Assembly: GCA_964423345.1 (NCBI GenBank)
Contig: CAYREV010000003.1
Location: 79,208 to 143,207 of the forward strand
From: CAYREV01 sp964423345
Lineage (GTDB): Bacteria > Bacteroidota > Rhodothermia > Balneolales > Balneolaceae
DNA: 64,000 nt
Direction: 5' to 3'
In this document: positions 59,136 to 64,000 of the stretch, in pieces
How positions within the stretch are numbered: position 1 is the stretch's first letter
Layout: the number at the start of each line of letters is the position of its first letter
Made by a program: the position numbers and the translations under genes
The notes under the pieces: model-generated
The model's input: only the letters and a program-made list of their open reading frames with translations
What the model was told of the DNA's origin: nothing
The model's database searches: none

Positions 59136-61880
59136 ATGAAATCACATATAGGTAAGCTATATATTTTATTAAGTACGGCGCTGCTGCTTGCGGGAGCGGG
59201 CTCTGCTTATGCCCAGGTGCAAATCAAGCATCAGGCTCCCACCGTGCTGGAAAGCGGACAAACGCATACCTTCACATTTTCCGCACCGGGGGTGAATCCG
59301 GGAAACGTACAGGACGCCTTCCTGTTTTACCGGATGGACGGCGACCTTTCCTATAAACAGGAGAAAGCCCGCCTGGATCAGACCGACTTTGTAGCGGAGC
59401 TTTCCATACCGGAAAACTCGTCGGGATCACTGGAATACTATTTTCAGGTGGACCTTACCGACGGCCGTACCATAAGTTATCCGGATAACAGGGCGACCGG
59501 CGGCCCTGTCAGGGTGGAAGTTGTTGAGAATCAATCAGCCGAGATAAGTGAAGGCAATGTGCAGGGTATAGAATACGAGGTGCTGTCGCCTGAACCCGGC
59601 CAGGAGCTGGCAGCCGGCGAAGTGGTGGTGGCCCTGACCCTCTTCTTTGATGAGGAAGAGGTGGATACAGCGGTAACATCCTTTAAGCTGTTCTTCAACG
59701 GGGAGGATATCACACAGGAGGCCGACGCCAGCCGGTATTTCTTTACCTATGTCCCGGATGACCTGCCTCCCGGCAGCCATTCGGTATCACTGCAACTGGA
59801 AAATGAGGAGGGGACCGCAGAAATCGTATCCTGGTCGTTTAGGGTGGTAGACCCGGTAATGGCCGCACGGCAGTCTGCGGAAGAGGATAACTTTATTCCC
59901 AGCGGCCAGGCAGAGCTCACCGCCCGCAACCAGATGATAGCGGGAAGCAACAGCGACGTGTTGAGCGGTAATGTGCGCCTGTCCGGACAAAAAAACAATA
60001 TTCGCTATTCGGCCTATGGACTGCTGACTACCCAGGAGGATCCCCGGCTGCAGGCCCAGAACAGGTATGGGGCGGAACTGTATGTGGGTAACTGGCTGGA
60101 GATGAAAGGCGGACATATCTATCCCACCCTGAGTCCCCTGACCATAGCGGGCCGCCGTGTGGAGGGGATCAATACGGCTTTCCGCCCCTTCAACGGTGCG
60201 GTAAACCTGCAGTTTGTGTACGGACGGATGCGGCGCGGTATTACCAACCTGTACCAGGCTGTTCAATCGGAACCGGTAAGCTTTAACGATACGGTGGTGG
60301 ATACCAGCTACACCCTGAATTTCCGGGATCAGGGCTTTGGTGCCTTCAAACGGGATATTATCGGCGGCCGCCTGGGCTTTGGCCGCGGACGCACCTTCAA
60401 TTTCGGCTTCAACCTGCTCAAGGTACAGGACGATACCAACTCCATTGCGGTGGTATACGACTATAATGACCTGATGCGCAAGAGGCCTGAGCTTGCCACA
60501 AACCTTACGCAGGAAGATCACAATAAGCTGCAACAGGATCCCAACCTGCTGGATGTTAACGGAAACCCGCTGCCCAAGGGTAACTTTGTTGCCGGCTCGG
60601 ACCTAAGCCTGAACCTACATAAGAACAACATTCAGTTCAGGGCCGAAGGAGCCATCAGCCTGTTGAACGAGGATATTTCGGACGGACCCCTGGACTCGGA
60701 GACGGCAGATGAGCTGGGCATTGACCTTGACGCCGGTGTGGAAAACACCCTGGAGCGTTTGTCATGGATTATCATCATCAATGAAAATATGAGTACCCTG
60801 CCCCTTCGTTTTGATCTGTCGGGTACCGAATCACAGGCCGAAATATTTTTCCCCATGGGTATTGTGGGAACCGAGTCGGAGCTCTCGTTGAACTATTTCA
60901 AGAACAATCTCCGGCTGAAATACCGATGGGTCGGCCCCGACTTCAATTCCCTGGCCAATTCGACGGTCCGGAAAGATATTTCGGGACTGAGTGTAACCGA
61001 CCGGTTCCGCCTTCTTTCCAGCCGGGTATATGTCACCCTCGGGTATGAAAACCTGAACGACAATGTTATTAACCACAAAGAGGCCACAACCAATACGGTT
61101 ACCTACCGCGGGAACGTGAGCTGGTATCCCGTTCAGCGTGAACTTCCGCGGATAAGCATAGGTATAAGAAACAGGAGCCGGGATAACGGGATTGGCTTGT
61201 CCAACCCCTATTTGAGCGGCTCCCTTGAACAGCGGGCGGTACGCAACTATGAAATTGTCAGCGGCGACACACTGGTAGCACCCAATGCCCGCAAGTCGAA
61301 CTCCCTGCAGCTTACCACCTCCATCTCCAAGGAGTTTGAACTTTTCGGCATCAGCCACGACGCCAGCCTGAACTATTCCATCCTGAATACCAGGGATGAG
61401 GTTTTCGCTTACGGAGGGGCCAACAGCACCAACCTTTCGCTGAGGGTAAGAAACCGGTTCACGGAATTGCCGCTCGACACGCATGTCGGAATTAATATGA
61501 ATAATACCGAGACGCTGGGCGGGCTGACAACCTTCAAGATCGTCGGTTTTGATATCGGCGGCAGGATGTTCCTGATGGATGAAAAACTTAATGTGGATGC
61601 GGGCATAGCCTTTACCAGGAACACTGCAGAAGTGACCTCCTTGAGGGTAAATGAAAACGATCCGGCTGTCAACGGGGATGATTTCTACGAGGCCGACCCC
61701 ACGGACACAGCCGTATCGGAGAATAATGCTTACATCCTGCATGCGGGCGGACGGTATACTATCAATGAAAATCACGCTTTGCTGGTCAATCTCCGCTTTA
61801 CAAATGTTACCAGCACCCTGGCCGGAACGACCCTACCGAATGACCGCCTGCTCCAGGCGCGCTACATTTTCAATTTTTGA
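59136..61880 (+). CDS. Large outer-membrane barrel protein of the FecR/CHASE2 cluster
   Basis: A 914-residue exported protein. The signal peptide (1-26) is followed by two Ig-like domains (about 30-135: VQIKHQAPTVLESGQTHTFTFSAPG; about 145-235: YEVLSPEPGQELAAGEVVVALTLFFDEEEVDTA). From about 260 on, alternating-strand aromatic-rich segments (YGAELYVGNWLEMKGGHIYPTLSPLTIAGRRVEGINTAF, LNYFKNNLRLKYRWVGPDF) run to the terminal LLQARYIFNF. The last residue is Phe, as in beta-barrel proteins exported by the BAM complex. I recognise no named family. It is in the same direction as the FecR gene and 3 bases before the CHASE2-cyclase ATG. Confidence 0.82.
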   Translation: MKSHIGKLYILLSTALLLAGAGSAYAQVQIKHQAPTVLESGQTHTFTFSAPGVNPGNVQDAFLFYRMDGDLSYKQEKARLDQTDFVAELSIPENSSGSLEYYFQVDLTDGRTISYPDNRATGGPVRVEVVENQSAEISEGNVQGIEYEVLSPEPGQELAAGEVVVALTLFFDEEEVDTAVTSFKLFFNGEDITQEADASRYFFTYVPDDLPPGSHSVSLQLENEEGTAEIVSWSFRVVDPVMAARQSAEEDNFIPSGQAELTARNQMIAGSNSDVLSGNVRLSGQKNNIRYSAYGLLTTQEDPRLQAQNRYGAELYVGNWLEMKGGHIYPTLSPLTIAGRRVEGINTAFRPFNGAVNLQFVYGRMRRGITNLYQAVQSEPVSFNDTVVDTSYTLNFRDQGFGAFKRDIIGGRLGFGRGRTFNFGFNLLKVQDDTNSIAVVYDYNDLMRKRPELATNLTQEDHNKLQQDPNLLDVNGNPLPKGNFVAGSDLSLNLHKNNIQFRAEGAISLLNEDISDGPLDSETADELGIDLDAGVENTLERLSWIIIINENMSTLPLRFDLSGTESQAEIFFPMGIVGTESELSLNYFKNNLRLKYRWVGPDFNSLANSTVRKDISGLSVTDRFRLLSSRVYVTLGYENLNDNVINHKEATTNTVTYRGNVSWYPVQRELPRISIGIRNRSRDNGIGLSNPYLSGSLEQRAVRNYEIVSGDTLVAPNARKSNSLQLTTSISKEFELFGISHDASLNYSILNTRDEVFAYGGANSTNLSLRVRNRFTELPLDTHVGINMNNTETLGGLTTFKIVGFDIGGRMFLMDEKLNVDAGIAFTRNTAEVTSLRVNENDPAVNGDDFYEADPTDTAVSENNAYILHAGGRYTINENHALLVNLRFTNVTSTLAGTTLPNDRLLQARYIFNF

Positions 61881-61883
61881 TTT

Positions 61884-64000
61884 ATGGCGGCAGGAAGCAG
61901 TACAGTCAAGCAATGGACGGTTACCGCCCTTATCCTGTTTGGGACGGTTATCCTTTCTATATTCATCTCCTATACCACCCCCCTGCGCCAGCTGGAGAAC
62001 AAGATTACCGACCAGCTGTTTGAGATAAGGGGCCCCATCCCCCTGGAAGATACCACGGTGGTGCTCGTGGCAATAAGCGAACAGGCCGATAATGAAATAC
62101 CCTACAAGTACCCGTGGCCTACCGATCTGTATGCAAAACTCATTGAAAACCTGAATGAGGCCGGTGCAAAGGCTATAGGCATTGATGTAATTTTTGACCA
62201 GCGCGATAATTATGATCCCCGCAATGATACGCTCTTTGCCAGGGCGCTCAGTACATACGATAATGTCGTTTTAGCCGGAAAAGTAATGAGAGACCGGCAG
62301 CAGCGGGGCGAGCAGTCGGGGTCGATCAGCCAATCAATTGTAGGACCCCATGCCCTGCTCAGGGAAGCCAATCCCAATAATATGGGGCTTGTAACCGTTA
62401 TTCAGGATGCCGACAAGGGGGTAAGGCGTTACCTGTTCCGGGACCGGTTTCGCGGCACGGAATACTTTGCCATGGGACTGGAATTGCTGAGGCTCTACCA
62501 CGGCTGGGAGCATCCGCAGGTGGAAAGTTCGGGGACTTCTTTTCGGTATGGAAAGTATTCCATTCCCAAATACGATGAGCATACGATGGGAATAAACTTC
62601 TTTGGGGCCCAGTCGACCTTTCCCCGCTATTCTTTTGAGTCGGTGGTGGACGATTCCACCGTCCTGCTTTCGTCAGAAGACCCCGATTTTCAATTGAATA
62701 CGTTTTCAGATCCGAATTTCGGCCTGCGGCAGTCGGGGGTATTCAAGGACAAAATCGTACTGGTGGGAGCTACCATGGAAGAGCTTCACGATTTTCATAA
62801 TACGCCTTTTACAACTGAGAGCAGTATGCCCGGTTTTGAAATCCATGCCAATGCCATTCAAACCATGCTTACGGGCAAATATGTTCAATACGCCCCGGTA
62901 TGGGTGAATATCATGTTCATCGTCGCCATTGCACTGATCATTGTATTGGCAACCCGGTATTCCGCCGGAATATGGGGATTTGCCATATTTATCCTGACGG
63001 GTGCGGGTATAGCAGGGCTGGTCCTTTATTCATTCCTCGATGAGCGATTGATATTTGACCTGGCGGGGCCGATGATAGCCTTGACGCTCGGTTATGTGGG
63101 GACCAACAGCTACGAATATTTTATCGAGCAGAAGGAGAAACAGCGCATAAGGGGCATGTTCTCCTCCTATGTTTCGCCTACCCTGGTAAAGCAGATGATC
63201 GAGTCGGGGCAGGAACCCAGCCTGGGGGGCGACCAGGTTTATATCACCGCTTTTTTCAGCGATATCCAGTCTTTTTCCTCATTCTCGGAGAAGCTTGAAC
63301 CTCATGATCTGGTGACCATCATCAACGATTACCTTTCTGCCATGACCGAGATCCTGACGCAGGAAGGGGGAACGCTGGACAAGTACATAGGCGATGCCAT
63401 CGTGGCCTTTTTTGGAGCGCCCGTCGAAATGGACGACCACGCCTACCGGGCCTGCGTCGTCTCTCAGCTGATGCAGGAAAGGCTTGGCGAACTGCGTAAA
63501 AAATGGGCGGAAGAGGGAGATCGGTGGCCCCCGATCGTTCGGCATATGAGAAACCGTATAGGTATCAACACGGGCCTGATGGTAACGGGTAACATGGGGT
63601 CGGAACGCCGCTTCAATTATACGATGATGGGGGACAATGTAAACCTGGCCGCGCGGTGCGAGAGCGGGGCAAAATCCTACGGGGTCTACACCATGGTAAC
63701 CGGCGACACTAAAAGAGAAGCGGAACAGCATGGCGACCGCTGTGTATTCCGGTATCTCGACCGTATCGTGGTGAAGGGGCGCACCCAGCCGGTGGATGTA
63801 TATGAGATCATGGGGTTGCGGGATACTCTCTCCGGCCATCACATGGAATGCAGGGAACTATTTGAAAAGGGCATGGAAGCCTATAAGTCGCAGGATTTTG
63901 AAACGGCCCTTCAATATTTTGAACAGTCTGCCGAACTGGAGCAATTTCAGCCCGGCTCTGCCGAACTGGGACAAATTCAGCCCGGCTCTGCCGAACTGGA
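61884..64000 (+). CDS. CHASE2-domain adenylate cyclase (class III), truncated by the window end
   Basis: The first 705 codons are present. A membrane helix (11-30) leads into an extracytoplasmic CHASE2 domain (about 35-330), then three helices (about 340-410). The class III cyclase domain spans about 450-645: metal ligands Asp460 (FFSDIQSF) and Asp504 (KYIGDAIVAFFG), adenine-specifying Lys500 and Thr580, transition-state Asn587 and Arg591 (NVNLAARCE). It should make cAMP from ATP. The end is a TPR-like helix (FEKGMEAYKSQDFETALQYFE) running into a 10-residue tandem repeat that reaches the window edge. It is co-transcribed with the FecR and barrel genes, 3 bases from the latter. Confidence 0.93.
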   Translation, partial: MAAGSSTVKQWTVTALILFGTVILSIFISYTTPLRQLENKITDQLFEIRGPIPLEDTTVVLVAISEQADNEIPYKYPWPTDLYAKLIENLNEAGAKAIGIDVIFDQRDNYDPRNDTLFARALSTYDNVVLAGKVMRDRQQRGEQSGSISQSIVGPHALLREANPNNMGLVTVIQDADKGVRRYLFRDRFRGTEYFAMGLELLRLYHGWEHPQVESSGTSFRYGKYSIPKYDEHTMGINFFGAQSTFPRYSFESVVDDSTVLLSSEDPDFQLNTFSDPNFGLRQSGVFKDKIVLVGATMEELHDFHNTPFTTESSMPGFEIHANAIQTMLTGKYVQYAPVWVNIMFIVAIALIIVLATRYSAGIWGFAIFILTGAGIAGLVLYSFLDERLIFDLAGPMIALTLGYVGTNSYEYFIEQKEKQRIRGMFSSYVSPTLVKQMIESGQEPSLGGDQVYITAFFSDIQSFSSFSEKLEPHDLVTIINDYLSAMTEILTQEGGTLDKYIGDAIVAFFGAPVEMDDHAYRACVVSQLMQERLGELRKKWAEEGDRWPPIVRHMRNRIGINTGLMVTGNMGSERRFNYTMMGDNVNLAARCESGAKSYGVYTMVTGDTKREAEQHGDRCVFRYLDRIVVKGRTQPVDVYEIMGLRDTLSGHHMECRELFEKGMEAYKSQDFETALQYFEQSAELEQFQPGSAELGQIQPGSAEL
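63927..64000 (+). repeat. 30-bp in-frame tandem repeat in the cyclase C-terminus
   Basis: Units start at 63927, 63957 and 63987 and encode SAELEQFQPG, SAELGQIQPG, SAELE..., continuing beyond the window. Unit length equals 10 codons, so gain or loss keeps the frame. Confidence 0.9.

Overview
The window is 64 kb of ordinary-looking chromosome from a Gram-negative bacterium of the Bacteroidota/Balneolota kind; Balneolota is my inference, no 16S gene is present. Pointers: bacillithiol synthesis (BshA), Bat aerotolerance genes, a DUF4293 protein, a TonB-dependent receptor with a carboxypeptidase-like N-terminal domain, many lipoproteins, TSP3-OmpA, a PanC/PanD pair, few Shine-Dalgarno sites and about 50 percent GC. 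There is no phage, transposon, integrase or CRISPR array. Two tRNAs are present: Arg(CCT) on the minus strand and Ala(GGC) on the plus strand.

Layout. 1-7.9 kb: end of an M48 protease, a SigZ-type ECF sigma factor, an ArsI/CadI-type metalloenzyme, a PLP trans-sulfuration enzyme, FabF, a small membrane protein, a two-lipoyl-domain E2 acyltransferase and the panC-panD operon. 8-13 kb: an APC permease fused to Usp domains, convergent with a KtrB-KtrA potassium uptake operon. 13-20.3 kb: a Gfo/Idh/MocA oxidoreductase, an M20 dipeptidase, a Bat operon holding only batC-batD-batE, and yebC. 20.5-30 kb: bshA, sucC, a HAD phosphatase, a DUF4382 lipoprotein, pyrR-pyrB, a multi-PAS histidine kinase and an EamA exporter. 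30-37 kb: a TetR-family regulator followed by a tripartite RND efflux operon (TolC-adaptor-RND); the same 15-bp palindrome lies before the regulator and before the pump. 37-47.8 kb: DUF4293 protein, EamA exporter, TonB-dependent receptor, MltF-like transglycosylase, an RsbV-RsbW-RsbU partner-switching operon, an alpha/beta hydrolase, a DUF4136 lipoprotein and a SPOR lipoprotein. 48-52.9 kb: an iron-type ABC permease and ATPase without a binding protein, a YeaQ-like protein, a CxxCH protein and threonine synthase.

52.9-55.5 kb is a compact SOS cassette. LexA is encoded on the minus strand. A catalytically intact Y-family polymerase and an unrecognised 102-residue protein diverge from one intergenic region. 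Matching ATGTAC...TACAT palindromes precede lexA and sit in that divergent promoter. The truncated start of a secreted-protein gene directly follows the polymerase stop codon.

55.5-64 kb: tRNA-Arg, a TSP3-OmpA protein, tRNA-Ala, then four co-directional genes: a secreted protein, a FecR-domain protein, a 914-residue barrel-like protein and a CHASE2-adenylate cyclase cut off by the window end inside a 30-bp tandem repeat. The SOS cassette with its 102-residue partner and the FecR/barrel/CHASE2-cyclase cluster are the best candidates for poorly described systems.
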